Origin: Nocardiopsis sinuspersici | Lineage (GTDB): Bacteria > Actinomycetota > Actinomycetes > Streptosporangiales > Streptosporangiaceae | Assembly (NCBI GenBank): GCA_008638415.1 | Contig: VWVT01000009.1 | Coordinates: forward strand, 186,001 to 250,000 | Direction: 5' to 3' | Length of the DNA stretch: 64,000 nt | Shown: positions 1-7,020 of the stretch, one piece after another | Position numbering within the stretch: the stretch's first letter is position 1 | Layout: each line of letters begins with the position of its first letter | Program-made: the position numbers and the translations under genes | Notes under the pieces: model-generated | What the model was told of the DNA's origin: nothing | Database searches by the model: none | Seen by the model: only the letters and a program-made list of their open reading frames with translations

Positions 1-1107
1 GCGCTCCAGCCCCTGGACGGCCTGCCCGCGCCGAGGGAGCCGGAGGACCTCGCCGACGCACGCCTGGTCGTGGCGGTGGACCACCGCCGCTACCCGCCCG
101 AGTACGGGCGGCTGCGCCCCTCGCTCGCCCTGCTGGAGGGCGGACACCTGCTGGCGACGCTCGGTCTGGCCCTGGAACGCGCCGGTCTGCGTCCCCGCAC
201 GCACTTCGGTCCCACCGACACCCCGGTGCCCAGCGGTTTCTCGCCCTGCGGCGCCATCACCCTGGAGCCGGACGGGACCTCCGACGCGGACGGGGCAGGC
301 GAGGCTCCCGAGGCGGGCAGCGCTCCGGAAACAGAAGGGACCACAGAAGCAGGCGGCACTCCGGAAACGGAAGGGACCACTAAGGCAGGCGGCACTCCCA
401 AGGTGAGCGGCGCTCCGGAAACGGAAGGGGCCACGGAGCCGGACGGGTTCCCCGAGGCTGACGGGACCCCTACGGACACCGCGCCGACGGTGTCGGCCGA
501 GGCGCTGTCCCGGGTGGCAGCCGCCTCCGCGCCGACGGGCACCGCGCTGCGCCGCTGGCTCGACGACCGCACCAGCGGGGTGTCCACCGCCAACCTGGTC
601 ACCAGCTCCCACGTCGGCCCCGGCGGGGGCGAGGGCGTCAGCACCGCCCTCGCGGCCGCCCTCGGCGCCGCCGGGGAGGCCCTCCCCGTACCCGGCGCGC
701 TCCGCCTGTACCGGAAGGTCCTCGTGGCGGACCGGGTGGACGACCGCGCCGCTTGCGAACTCGTGCCCGACGGCACCGAACTCCCCTCCCGGCCCGTGGC
801 GCGCACCGGGGAGACCAACTTCTCCTCCTCCCTCGGCTACACGCTCGCCGTGGACTTCCGCCCGTGGGCGCGTGCCCACGGCGACCACGCCCAGACCGTC
901 CTGCACACCCTCCTCGGCTGGACCGCGCAGTGGGGCTGCCTCGGCGCCGCCGCCACCGGGCTGTGCGCCCGGCCCATGCGCAACTACCAGGAGGCCGACT
1001 GGGCGGCCGTGCTCGGGCTCGGCCCCGACCAGACCCCCGCCTACCAGTTGTGGGTGCGCGCCGAACGCGGCTCCTACATGGACCTTCCAGTCGACGCCTC
1101 CCCCTGA
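1..1107 (+). CDS. Nitroreductase-like protein of a RiPP (thiopeptide/azole) cluster, 5' truncated
   Basis: The frame is open from the first base, so the true start lies upstream; the GTG at 70 is internal or at best an alternative. Two stretches resemble SagB/nitroreductase-fold oxidoreductases, which oxidise azolines to azoles using FMN: an LLEGGH segment followed by a helix ending in ALERAGL (about 130-185), matching the LLEAGH...ALGL helix of SagB enzymes, and a C-terminal segment (about 810-1090) with GLCARPMRNY and LGLGPDQTP. This suggests two nitroreductase halves, possibly only one functional. Between them sits a low-complexity Glu/Gly/Thr repeat linker. The next gene, 63 bases on, is a clear thiopeptide-type enzyme, so this gene probably belongs to the same operon. 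Family assignment is moderate; cofactor binding and activity cannot be judged without the N-terminus. Confidence 0.6.
   Translation, partial: ALQPLDGLPAPREPEDLADARLVVAVDHRRYPPEYGRLRPSLALLEGGHLLATLGLALERAGLRPRTHFGPTDTPVPSGFSPCGAITLEPDGTSDADGAGEAPEAGSAPETEGTTEAGGTPETEGTTKAGGTPKVSGAPETEGATEPDGFPEADGTPTDTAPTVSAEALSRVAAASAPTGTALRRWLDDRTSGVSTANLVTSSHVGPGGGEGVSTALAAALGAAGEALPVPGALRLYRKVLVADRVDDRAACELVPDGTELPSRPVARTGETNFSSSLGYTLAVDFRPWARAHGDHAQTVLHTLLGWTAQWGCLGAAATGLCARPMRNYQEADWAAVLGLGPDQTPAYQLWVRAERGSYMDLPVDASP
310..470 (+). repeat. In-frame low-complexity repeats (about 12-aa units)
   Basis: Within the first gene the protein reads as variants of PETEGTTEAGGT, with two near-identical units followed by shorter degenerate ones (PKVSGA, PETEGATEPDGF, PEADGT). 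The units are multiples of three bases, so copy-number change would not break the frame. Probably an expandable flexible linker between two folded segments. Confidence 0.7.
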
Positions 1108-1170
1108 CCCCGTCCGCCCGGCCCCCGTGTCCGGGCGGGAGACCCCCGAAGCCAAGGAAGAGCAGCCACC

Positions 1171-2889
1171 GTGACCCGTACCTGGTCGGCCGTGTACGTC
1201 CACCTCCACCGCGAGCGCGAGCACCTCGACGCCTTCCTGCTGGACCACCTGGCCCCGCGCGCGGAGGAACTGGTGGCGCGGGGCCGCGCCAAGGCGTGGT
1301 TCTTCCTGCGGTACTGGGACGGCGGCCCCCACCTGCGGGTGCGCTTCCTCGACGCGGACGCCGACGCCGTCGACGCGTTCTCCGAGCACATGCGCGCCGC
1401 CGCGGCGGAGACCGCCGACGACGCGGTCGCCCTGGACAGCGCGGCCTACTACGCGAACCTGCCGCAGGCCGACCCCGGCCGCTGGCACGGTGACGGCGAC
1501 GTGGTCGGGGCCGTCTACGAGCCCGAGACCGGGCGCTACGGCGGCCCGGAGGCGCTGGAGGTGTGCGAGGACTTCTTCTGCGTCAGCTCCGCCATCGCAC
1601 TCGCCGTCCTGCGCTCCGCGCCACAGCCGCACCAGCGCCAGGCGGTGGCCGCCGACCTGGCGTCGCTGGCCTTCTCCGTGCTCGGGTTCTCGGACGTGGA
1701 GGCGGTCCGCCAGGCCCGCGGCTACCACGCCGCCTGGGACTACTCCGCCGAGGTCGCCCGGGGAGACGGCCGTGCCCGCGAGGAGGCCGAGCACCTGTTC
1801 CACTCCTCGCCCTCACGCTGGCTCCAGCGCCGCACGCAACTGGAGCGCCTGGTCTCCGCCGACGGCTCCTCCACCCACCACCTGTGGCACCGTGCGCTCG
1901 GCGAGACCGTGGCGAAGCTGCGCCGTCTGCACGCGGAGCAGCCGCTCACCAACGCCCTCACCCGCATCGTGTGGTCCCTGCTGCACATGCACCACAACCG
2001 CATCGGCCTGGACATCGACGACGAGCGACGCATCGCCTGGCTCCTGTCACTGTCCTATCCGCGGTGGGAGCCCGCCGGGGACTTCTTCGCGCCCGGGGTG
2101 GCCTCGCCCGACCGGGCGTACGCGGAGGCGAGCAAGTACCGGACGGCGACCATCGGCGGCGAGCACCTGCCCCGGCCGGTACCGCACGAGGAGGGGCTCT
2201 CCCCGGCCTCCGCCCCCTCCCACGCGGGCCTTCCGGTGGTGGGCCTGCCCGCTCCCGGCCCGCTGACCGCCCCGGTCGGCGACGTGCTGGACCAGCGGTA
2301 CAGCACGCACGGCGACTACGGCTCCCGCATGTCCCTGGCGGACCTGTCGTCCCTCCTGGGGCACGCCGCCGGGGTCAGCCGCGCCCGCTCCGGCGAGCCC
2401 GGCCGCCGCCGGCCGCCGCGCAACCACCCGAGCCCGGGTGCGGCCTACGCCACGCAGGTGTGGGTGGTCGCCCGGCACGTGGAGGGGCTGGACCGGGGCA
2501 CCTACCGCTACCGTGCCGAGGAACACGCCCTGGTCCGGGCGGACGGCGCCGCGGCCGCCGACCGGCTGGCGGAGCTGTCCCCGTTCCTGCGGGGGTCGGC
2601 CGACGGCCGCCCGGGGGCCGTGGCGGACACGGTGGGAGCACTGCTGGTGCTGGTGGGGGACCTGGGGAGGCTGCGGGAGGGGTACGGCCAGCGCGCCCTG
2701 CGCCTGCTCCTACAGGAGGCCGGGCACGTGGCGCAGAACCTGTCCCTGTGCGCGACGGCGCTGGGGCTGCGGAGCCTGGTGGTGTCGGGGTTCGCCGACG
2801 ACGCGGTGAACGCCCGGCTGCACCTGGACGGCGTGGACCGGATCGCGCTGACGCTGTTGCCGGTGGGCTCAAAGCCCTCCCCTGCCTAG
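1171..2889 (+). CDS. LazF-like bifunctional RiPP enzyme: thiopeptide-type eliminase domain fused to SagB-type azoline dehydrogenase
   Basis: 572 aa, GTG start preceded by GGAAGAG at 8 bases. Residues 1 to about 270 match the thiopeptide-type bacteriocin biosynthesis domain (C-terminal eliminase part of split LanB dehydratases): an N-terminal WSAVYVHLH strand, WFFLRYWDGGPHLRVRF, and a late HHNRIGLD segment. In this family the domain removes glutamate from glutamyl-Ser/Thr to give dehydroalanine or dehydrobutyrine. Residues about 350-570 are a SagB/McbC-like FMN dehydrogenase: RYSTHGDYGSRM, NHPSPGAAY, LLLQEAGHVAQNL and a terminal LTLLPVG. The same fusion is known as LazF in the lactazole pathway. 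The glutamylating LanB half, the YcaO cyclodehydratase, the precursor and the pyridine synthase are not in the window and would be expected upstream. Confident on domains; the product is unknown. Confidence 0.88.
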   Translation: MTRTWSAVYVHLHREREHLDAFLLDHLAPRAEELVARGRAKAWFFLRYWDGGPHLRVRFLDADADAVDAFSEHMRAAAAETADDAVALDSAAYYANLPQADPGRWHGDGDVVGAVYEPETGRYGGPEALEVCEDFFCVSSAIALAVLRSAPQPHQRQAVAADLASLAFSVLGFSDVEAVRQARGYHAAWDYSAEVARGDGRAREEAEHLFHSSPSRWLQRRTQLERLVSADGSSTHHLWHRALGETVAKLRRLHAEQPLTNALTRIVWSLLHMHHNRIGLDIDDERRIAWLLSLSYPRWEPAGDFFAPGVASPDRAYAEASKYRTATIGGEHLPRPVPHEEGLSPASAPSHAGLPVVGLPAPGPLTAPVGDVLDQRYSTHGDYGSRMSLADLSSLLGHAAGVSRARSGEPGRRRPPRNHPSPGAAYATQVWVVARHVEGLDRGTYRYRAEEHALVRADGAAAADRLAELSPFLRGSADGRPGAVADTVGALLVLVGDLGRLREGYGQRALRLLLQEAGHVAQNLSLCATALGLRSLVVSGFADDAVNARLHLDGVDRIALTLLPVGSKPSPA

Positions 2890-2939
2890 GTACCGCGGAG
2901 CACGGTGGGTCCGGGGCCGCGCCCCCACTGTGGCGTTCG

Positions 2940-3002
2940 GAAGTGCTGGATCGGCGTCTCCGGCCCCGTCTCCTCCTCGCACACCGTGGCACCGTGCCCG
3001 CA
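2940..3002 (+). repeat. Imperfect direct repeat, copy 1 (left of GNAT gene)
   Basis: About 63 bases running from GAAGTGCTGG through ATCGGCGTCTCC and TCTCCTCCTCGCACACCGTG to CGTGCCC recur in the same orientation at 3615-3680, with a 4-base insertion and a few substitutions. Copy 1 lies between the LazF-like gene and the 3' end of the GNAT gene and has no start codon matching the ATG seen in copy 2. Confidence 0.8.
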
Positions 3003-3018
3003 AGCTGAACCACGGGAT

Positions 3019-3576
3019 CTACGGTTCACGCGTCTTTGGAGTCGGAACCCATTCGTCGTCCAGGATCGAGTGAACGACGGAATCGCGCCATGCGTCCCGG
3101 GTCCACAGATGTCGACGGATGCGCCCTTCCTCGACCATTCCGGCTCTGAGCATGACGCGCTCAGAAGCCCGGTTCTCCGGAGACCGAGCACCCCATATCC
3201 GTTTGAGCCCCAGGCGGTCGAAGCCGAGTCGGAGAAGGAGTCCGACGAGTTCACTGCCGAAGCCTTGCCCCCACAGATCCGTGCGGAGGGCGAACCCGAT
3301 CTGAGCGCTGTGGGGGCGTTCGTCCACGGCCAAGCGCGCGGTGCCAACGAGATGGTCCTTCTGCACTGCGGCGAGCATGTAGACGCTGCGGTCTCCCCGC
3401 CCGGCGTCGGAGACCGCGGCCTCGATGAGCGCAGCGCACTGTTCCTTGGTGCGTGGTGTGAACGACAGGTGCTCGACGGCCTTCCGGTCACCGTAGACCT
3501 TGACCAGGTCATCGACATCGGTCGGACGTAGCTCACGCAGGGTGAGCCTGTCACTGGAGAGTTCGACTGGATACAT
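3019..3576 (-). CDS. GNAT family N-acetyltransferase (RimJ/RimL type)
   Basis: 185 aa from the ATG at 3576. The protein opens with the usual ELSSDRLTLRELRPTDVDDL strand-helix unit, followed by the acetyl-CoA loop region GFALRTDLWGQGFGSEL (a Q/RxxGxG-like signature) and LGLKRIWGARSPENRASERV, typical of acetyltransferases acting on protein N-termini or small amines. An alternative ATG at 3645 has a much better ribosome site (GAGGAGG, 4 bases away) and would add 23 poorly conserved-looking residues, but that site lies inside a repeated sequence, so it may not be informative. The gene is flanked by direct repeats at 2940 and 3615 and is less GC-rich than the core genes. Substrate unknown. Confidence 0.85.
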   Translation of the reverse strand: MYPVELSSDRLTLRELRPTDVDDLVKVYGDRKAVEHLSFTPRTKEQCAALIEAAVSDAGRGDRSVYMLAAVQKDHLVGTARLAVDERPHSAQIGFALRTDLWGQGFGSELVGLLLRLGFDRLGLKRIWGARSPENRASERVMLRAGMVEEGRIRRHLWTRDAWRDSVVHSILDDEWVPTPKTREP

Positions 3577-3590
3577 GACCGGCAGGTTAG

Positions 3591-3609
3591 CGACCCGAGG
3601 TTCGGGTCG
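3591..3609. promoter_or_regulatory. Short perfect palindrome at GNAT 5' end
   Basis: CGACCCGA and TCGGGTCG form 8-base arms around a GGT loop, just upstream of the nearer start codon of the GNAT gene (3576) and inside the longer alternative reading frame. It could be an operator or an mRNA hairpin; no protein can be assigned. Confidence 0.35.
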
Positions 3610-3614
3610 GCTCT

Positions 3615-3680
3615 GAAGTGCTGGCTGGATCGGCGTCTCCGCCATGTCTCCTCCTCGCACACCGTGACATCGTGCCCACA
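3615..3680 (+). repeat. Imperfect direct repeat, copy 2 (right of GNAT gene)
   Basis: Partner of the repeat at 2940-3002. On the minus strand this copy carries GAGGAGG followed by ATG, which could be the translation start signal of the GNAT gene; copy 1 keeps the purine-rich stretch but has lost the ATG. Confidence 0.8.
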
Positions 3681-3749
3681 GGACAGGCGGACGGCAGGAA
3701 CAGCAGCGCCCCGGACATGGCTAATCCGGGGGCGCGGCGAAGAGGAGGC

Positions 3750-3938
3750 TTACTGGAGGGGGCCTGCCTTGAGATCATGAAGGAAGGAGGTCCACTCTGC
3801 GGGCGAATACTCGATGTGGCCCAGCTCGCGGTTCTGGGTGTCACGCACGAAGACCGTGTCGCCTTCGGCGACCTCAACGCACTCGGCGCCGCTCCCACCG
3901 CTGTAGGAACTCTTGTGCCACGGACGGTGATGGCTCAT
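3750..3938 (-). CDS. DUF397 domain protein
   Basis: 62 aa. It shows the standard DUF397 layout: WHKSSYSGG near the N-terminus, CVEVAEGDTVFVRDTQN in the middle and SPAEWTSFLHDLKAG at the end. Its ATG overlaps the stop of the upstream XRE gene by four bases (ATGA), so the two are translationally coupled. DUF397 proteins are small partners of XRE-DUF5753 (WhiJ-like) regulators in actinomycetes and are thought to antagonise or cap them, in a toxin-antitoxin-like relationship affecting development and antibiotic production. Whether this pair controls the divergent genes at 5104 onward is inference from position. Confidence 0.9.
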   Translation of the reverse strand: MSHHRPWHKSSYSGGSGAECVEVAEGDTVFVRDTQNRELGHIEYSPAEWTSFLHDLKAGPLQ

Positions 3939-4747
3939 AGCTCTCCCTGTTCTAGCTGCCGAACCAGCTCTAGGCTGTCATGCGGTGACAGCGCTTCACC
4001 TTGAAGTCTTCCGTATACGCTGACGGCTTTGCGTATCTGGTCCGGGTCCTCGATGAGTACTTCATCGAAGGCGTGCTCGGCGGACACCACTGTTTGATCT
4101 TCTAGGACCATGATCCGGAACCCTCCTGGAAAGCCTGGATGCTCCCGGGGCGTCCGGGGCAGAACCTGGAAGCGAACCCAGCGCTTCCCGATCACGTCCA
4201 CGAGGTGAGCGAGCTGCGCCCGCATGGCGGGCACGCCTCCCACGAGGCGCCGAAGCACGGACTCCTCAACGACTACGCATACTATCGGCCGCTCAAGTCG
4301 GTTGAATATTTTCTGTCTCTGCAAGCGACCTTGCACTAGGCGTTCGATCGTCTCTTCGTCGGCCTGGGGGCGGTCAGCCGCGAAGAGAGCTTTCGCGTAT
4401 TCGGGTGCCTGGACGAGCCCAGGAACGAGAACGGGCTGGTAGAAGCGCAGTTCGAGGGCTTCCTTCTCGATGTCCACAACCTTGCGGAACCCTACTGGCA
4501 CGAGTCCGTGGTTGGAGCATCTCTCCCATGACTGGAGAAGCTTCCCTTTGGCACCCAAAGCTGCGTCGATCTTCGCAGCATGGTCATCCTTTGGGGACAT
4601 CTTCCCGTTCTCGACGTACGACAGTGAGGCTTCTGAAAGGCCGACCAGAGGAGCTAGATCCTTCAGCGTAAGCTTGGCTGCCTTCCTCCATTTACGCACG
4701 TCAGAGCCATACTTCCCCCATATCGGGCTGATCTTTTTTAAGCCCAT
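3935..4747 (-). CDS. XRE-family helix-turn-helix regulator with DUF5753 (WhiJ/Scr1-like)
   Basis: 270 aa. The ATG at 4747 is chosen because GAAGGAGG lies 4 bases before it; a longer frame to 4795 has no such signal. The N-terminal helix-turn-helix covers about residues 10-65 (WRKAAKLTLKDLAPLVGLSE followed by ASLSYVENGKM). The rest is DUF5753: ELRFYQPVLVPGLVQAPEYAKAL, then the LVQGRLQRQKIF region and a C-terminal part with VLEDQTVV and DPDQIRK. The gene is followed by a coupled DUF397 gene and diverges from the ATP-binding gene at 5104, the classic WhiJ-type arrangement. It probably binds DNA in the intergenic region, where a palindrome lies at 4963-4983. Confidence 0.92.
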   Translation of the reverse strand: MGLKKISPIWGKYGSDVRKWRKAAKLTLKDLAPLVGLSEASLSYVENGKMSPKDDHAAKIDAALGAKGKLLQSWERCSNHGLVPVGFRKVVDIEKEALELRFYQPVLVPGLVQAPEYAKALFAADRPQADEETIERLVQGRLQRQKIFNRLERPIVCVVVEESVLRRLVGGVPAMRAQLAHLVDVIGKRWVRFQVLPRTPREHPGFPGGFRIMVLEDQTVVSAEHAFDEVLIEDPDQIRKAVSVYGRLQGEALSPHDSLELVRQLEQGEL

Positions 4748-5103
4748 CAAGCCTCCTTCGCATGAGCTGATCACCCTGTCCAGCAGGATCGGCATCGACG
4801 TTGCTTCACCCGTACTTCACCAGGAACCTAAGTCCTTCAACTAACTTGGGCGAAGGTTGAAGACTCTGGACACCGAGACCGCTCGCAGATCATCGTTTCC
4901 AGTGAAGCACTCAAACGGAATCTAGCTGGTTGCGCCAACAAGGAGAGCACTGGGCACCGAAATCGCAACGGGAACGGTTGCGACAAAAGGTGTAATCAGA
5001 CCTTACGGGTCGAGCCTGAGGCGTTGAAGACTTGGCTCTCTTCCTGGATGCCCAACCATGCATTCAACTACTCAGGGTGACGACCTAAGAAGAAAGGGCG
5101 ACG
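4748..5103. other. Divergent intergenic region, less GC-rich
   Basis: About 350 bases between the XRE gene and the divergent ATP-binding gene, with visibly more A and T than the core genes. It must hold both promoters. The only clear structure is a 7-base inverted repeat at 4963-4983, annotated separately. No convincing ORF was seen. Confidence 0.6.
4963..4983. promoter_or_regulatory. Inverted repeat, candidate operator of the XRE regulator
   Basis: TCGCAAC and GTTGCGA form perfect 7-base arms around GGGAACG, centred about 130 bases before the plus-strand gene and about 220 bases before the minus-strand XRE gene. The position between divergent genes suggests an operator; the binding protein is inferred, not shown. 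Confidence 0.4.
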
Positions 5104-5412
5104 ATGGCGATGGTGATCGACATGGATGAGAAGCGGTCGGGCGGCCCTAGGGAACAAGCCCCTGACCGGCTCCCCCGTCGCCTCGGTGACTCGCGCTCGA
5201 ATGCGCCCCTGGCCTTCGATGAGGGCCGCCCTCACTTGGGTGCCGCGATGGTCCTCCCTGGAGAGCCGGACCAGGTCGCCGTCATGCGGCGCCGTATCCG
5301 CTCGCGCACCAACGGACACAGCCCCGAGACTGACGCCGTGGTGCTCCTGGCGAGCGAGTTGTTCACCAACTCTCTGCGTCATTCCCACAGTGGTGGCCCC
5401 GGGGAGAGGTGA
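5104..5412 (+). CDS. Anti-sigma-like HATPase, N-terminal half (frame 1 of a split domain)
   Basis: 102 aa, ATG preceded by AAAGGG. The C-terminal part is the first half of an RsbW/SpoIIAB-type HATPase domain: VAVMRRRIRSRT, then the N-box region VVLLASELFTNSLRHSHSGG, where Glu and Asn normally bind Mg-ATP. The protein stops right after GGPGER, where family members continue into the VTV strand. That continuation starts at 5409 in another frame. The N-terminal 50 or so residues are polar and not recognisable. On its own this half cannot form a full ATP site. It is either the first product of a coupled two-gene split, the substrate of a -1 ribosomal frameshift, or the front of a frameshifted gene. 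Confidence 0.7.
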   Translation: MAMVIDMDEKRSGGPREQAPDRLPRRLGDSRSNAPLAFDEGRPHLGAAMVLPGEPDQVAVMRRRIRSRTNGHSPETDAVVLLASELFTNSLRHSHSGGPGER

Positions 5413-5651
5413 CCGTGTCAGTGTTCAAGCTCCCCGGTCGCTATCAGGTACGTGTCACAGACCAGGGACCGCGAGAGAGCGAGGAAGGTATCTCCTTTCC
5501 CTACCTCCGCGCCTCGGATCCGCTCAGCGAGGGCGGGTTCGGTCTGCGCCTGGTCGCGAACGAAGCCAGCCGCTGGGGCACGATCCACGAGAACGGCCGG
5601 ACCACGGTGTGGTTCGAGCTCGACCGCGTCCCTCTCACCCTCAGCTCGTGA
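5409..5651 (+). CDS. Anti-sigma-like HATPase, C-terminal half (frame 2 of a split domain)
   Basis: 80 aa from the GTG at 5409, which overlaps the upstream stop as GTGA. It supplies what the preceding ORF lacks: VTVSVF and RYQVRVTDQGP (G1-box Asp), SEGGFGLRLVANEASRWG (G2 box) and the final strand TTVWFELD. The purine-rich stretch sits directly against the GTG, so independent initiation looks poor; translational coupling or frameshifting is more likely. The two parts join cleanly in sequence, giving one typical HATPase_c_2 domain. Such proteins usually bind sigma factors or anti-anti-sigma factors, and in WhiJ-type loci they accompany XRE and DUF397 genes. Confidence 0.7.
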   Translation: MTVSVFKLPGRYQVRVTDQGPRESEEGISFPYLRASDPLSEGGFGLRLVANEASRWGTIHENGRTTVWFELDRVPLTLSS

Positions 5652-5658
5652 GGCCGCC

Positions 5659-5862
5659 ATGGGCTGGACACACGCAGACGACCAACCTGCCTACGACGCC
5701 GCCCGAGAACTCCAGCACCACGTCGGCCCTCGATGGCTCGTGTTCTGGGGACCCGCGTCGCGAAGCTTCTGGGGCTTCCTGCGCGGAGGCCCCCACCCCC
5801 TGATACTGAGCGCCCCCACGGCACGGGGCCTCGTGGACAAGATCCAACGGCACCGACGATGA
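5659..5862 (+). CDS. Small Trp-rich hypothetical protein
   Basis: 67 aa from the ATG at 5659, 7 bases after the ATPase half-gene. It contains AARELQHHVGPRWLVFWGP and SRSFWGFLRGGPHPL, an aromatic pattern seen in small uncharacterised actinomycete proteins that travel with XRE and ATP-binding genes (recognition by memory of the pattern, not by search). No signal peptide or membrane helix. Its place inside a run of closely spaced plus-strand genes ending with tgmC suggests it belongs to the regulatory head of that operon. Confidence 0.6.
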   Translation: MGWTHADDQPAYDAARELQHHVGPRWLVFWGPASRSFWGFLRGGPHPLILSAPTARGLVDKIQRHRR

Positions 5863-5878
5863 ACGAGAAAGCGAGCGG

Positions 5879-6514
5879 ATGGTTCTCCTGTGCGGGCACT
5901 GCGGCAACCCACGCGAGGGCGGAGCGCCGACCTACCGCTGCACCTGCATCCCCGCCCACGTGTGGGAAGAACCCGATCTTGCCCAGGCCGTACGCACCCT
6001 GAACCTGTCCGAGGTCATCCGATGCATGCGCCAACACCCCGACACACGACACCTGTCCCAAGTAGCTCTGGCCACCATGTCCGGCCTGTCGCAGGCGATG
6101 GTCTCGCGCCTGGAGAACGGCGTGAACGTCGCCAGCATCAACCGCGCCGTCGACGCCCTGGCGGGCCTTGGAGCACCCGGGGCCGCGGACGGGAAACGGT
6201 GGCGACTGCCCGACGACAGCGAGCCTCTGCCCCCGGCCAAGCCTCAAATGACTCCAGGCGTGCCGTGTGTGGTCATCACCAGCCCCGTCCCCATCTACGT
6301 GCAGGTGATGGACCCACCCGACCCCTCCACCACAGGAACCAACCGTCACAGCGATGTCGCCTTCGTCATCGACACGGACGGTCCGCGCCTGATCGTCAAC
6401 CAAGACATCCCCTGGGGCGTGACCAGCGCCCCTGGCGGAGCTACCGCATGGTTCGCCCTCACCGACCGCGAACAGCACATCACGACCGCCCACGAGTTGA
6501 AAGCCCGAACATGA
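5879..6514 (+). CDS. XRE-type helix-turn-helix regulator with Cys-rich N-terminus
   Basis: 211 aa from the ATG at 5879, with only a weak ribosome site. The N-terminus has CGHC and, twelve residues on, CTC, a possible small zinc site. The helix-turn-helix is at about residues 58-95: LSQVALATMSGLSQAMVSRL followed by ENGVNVAS and a dimer-like helix NRAVDALAGLG. The C-terminal 90 residues (VITSPVPIYVQVMDPP, AFVIDTDGPRLIV) are unfamiliar. The stop overlaps the possible start of an upstream extension of tgmA (ATGA at 6511), and tgmA itself begins 152 bases later. It is probably the pathway regulator of the graspetide genes; this is positional inference. Confidence 0.75.
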   Translation: MVLLCGHCGNPREGGAPTYRCTCIPAHVWEEPDLAQAVRTLNLSEVIRCMRQHPDTRHLSQVALATMSGLSQAMVSRLENGVNVASINRAVDALAGLGAPGAADGKRWRLPDDSEPLPPAKPQMTPGVPCVVITSPVPIYVQVMDPPDPSTTGTNRHSDVAFVIDTDGPRLIVNQDIPWGVTSAPGGATAWFALTDREQHITTAHELKART

Positions 6515-6666
6515 CCCCCTCCGACCTGCTCGAAACCCCCGCTGGGGAAATGACCTCCGTGGCAAAGCGAACGAAGCCTCCCGGTTCCGCAGACACCATC
6601 CGAGCGAACCTGGGAGAAGCCTCACACCGACACGGCGTGAGGTACCCGAGAAGGAAGGAATTCCAC

Positions 6667-7020
6667 ATGTCCCCCAAGAACCTCTCGACTCTGCTGGAGT
6701 CGCCCGACGGCGAGTCTCGCGCGGAGATCGCCCGACTCGGCGACGCTTTTCCCCTCGACCCGTCCACGGCCATCTTCGAGGCCAGCGACGAGGCCCCGAC
6801 CCAGGTCCGCCCGTGGGGTCTGCGGCGCGCGGTCACCCCGAAGCTGCGCCCCGAGGTGGCCGAAGCGGTGGACCGCTTCGTCTACGACCCCGTGACCCAG
6901 CAGGGCACCGACCGCATCACCGGAGCACCGGCGGTCGGCAAGCGCTCCAGCGGCACGAAGGAGACCACCGGCGACCCCGACGGAAGCCGCCCGACAGCCG
7001 AGGAGACCACCTCCGACTGA
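6667..7020 (+). CDS. tgmA: Graspetide precursor peptide (ATP-grasp-modified RiPP)
   Basis: 117 aa; the ATG at 6667 is chosen because of AAGGAAGGA 8 bases upstream. The leader contains FPLDPST (residues 29-34) and VRPWGLRRAV (48-56), then FVYDPVTQQ (71-79), the conserved blocks of the putative ATP-grasp target family of grasp-with-methyl RiPPs. The C-terminal 25 residues are rich in Thr/Ser and Asp/Glu (SSGTKETTGDPDG, then SRPTAEETTSD), as expected for side-chain ester formation between Thr/Ser hydroxyls and acidic side chains. The Asp-Gly pair at 105-106 is a plausible site for methylation and aspartimide formation. The stop overlaps the start of the ligase gene (TGATG). Leader and core boundaries are inferred. 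Confidence 0.85.
   Translation: MSPKNLSTLLESPDGESRAEIARLGDAFPLDPSTAIFEASDEAPTQVRPWGLRRAVTPKLRPEVAEAVDRFVYDPVTQQGTDRITGAPAVGKRSSGTKETTGDPDGSRPTAEETTSD

Noticed and set aside
2940..3680. Insertion sequence or transposon around the GNAT gene
   Set aside because: The flanking repeats are direct, not terminal inverted, and there is no transposase or target-site duplication.
5890..7020. A 376-codon frame that contains tgmA
   Set aside because: Most of it lies out of frame over the XRE gene; a strong ribosome site and the family leader blocks define tgmA from 6667.
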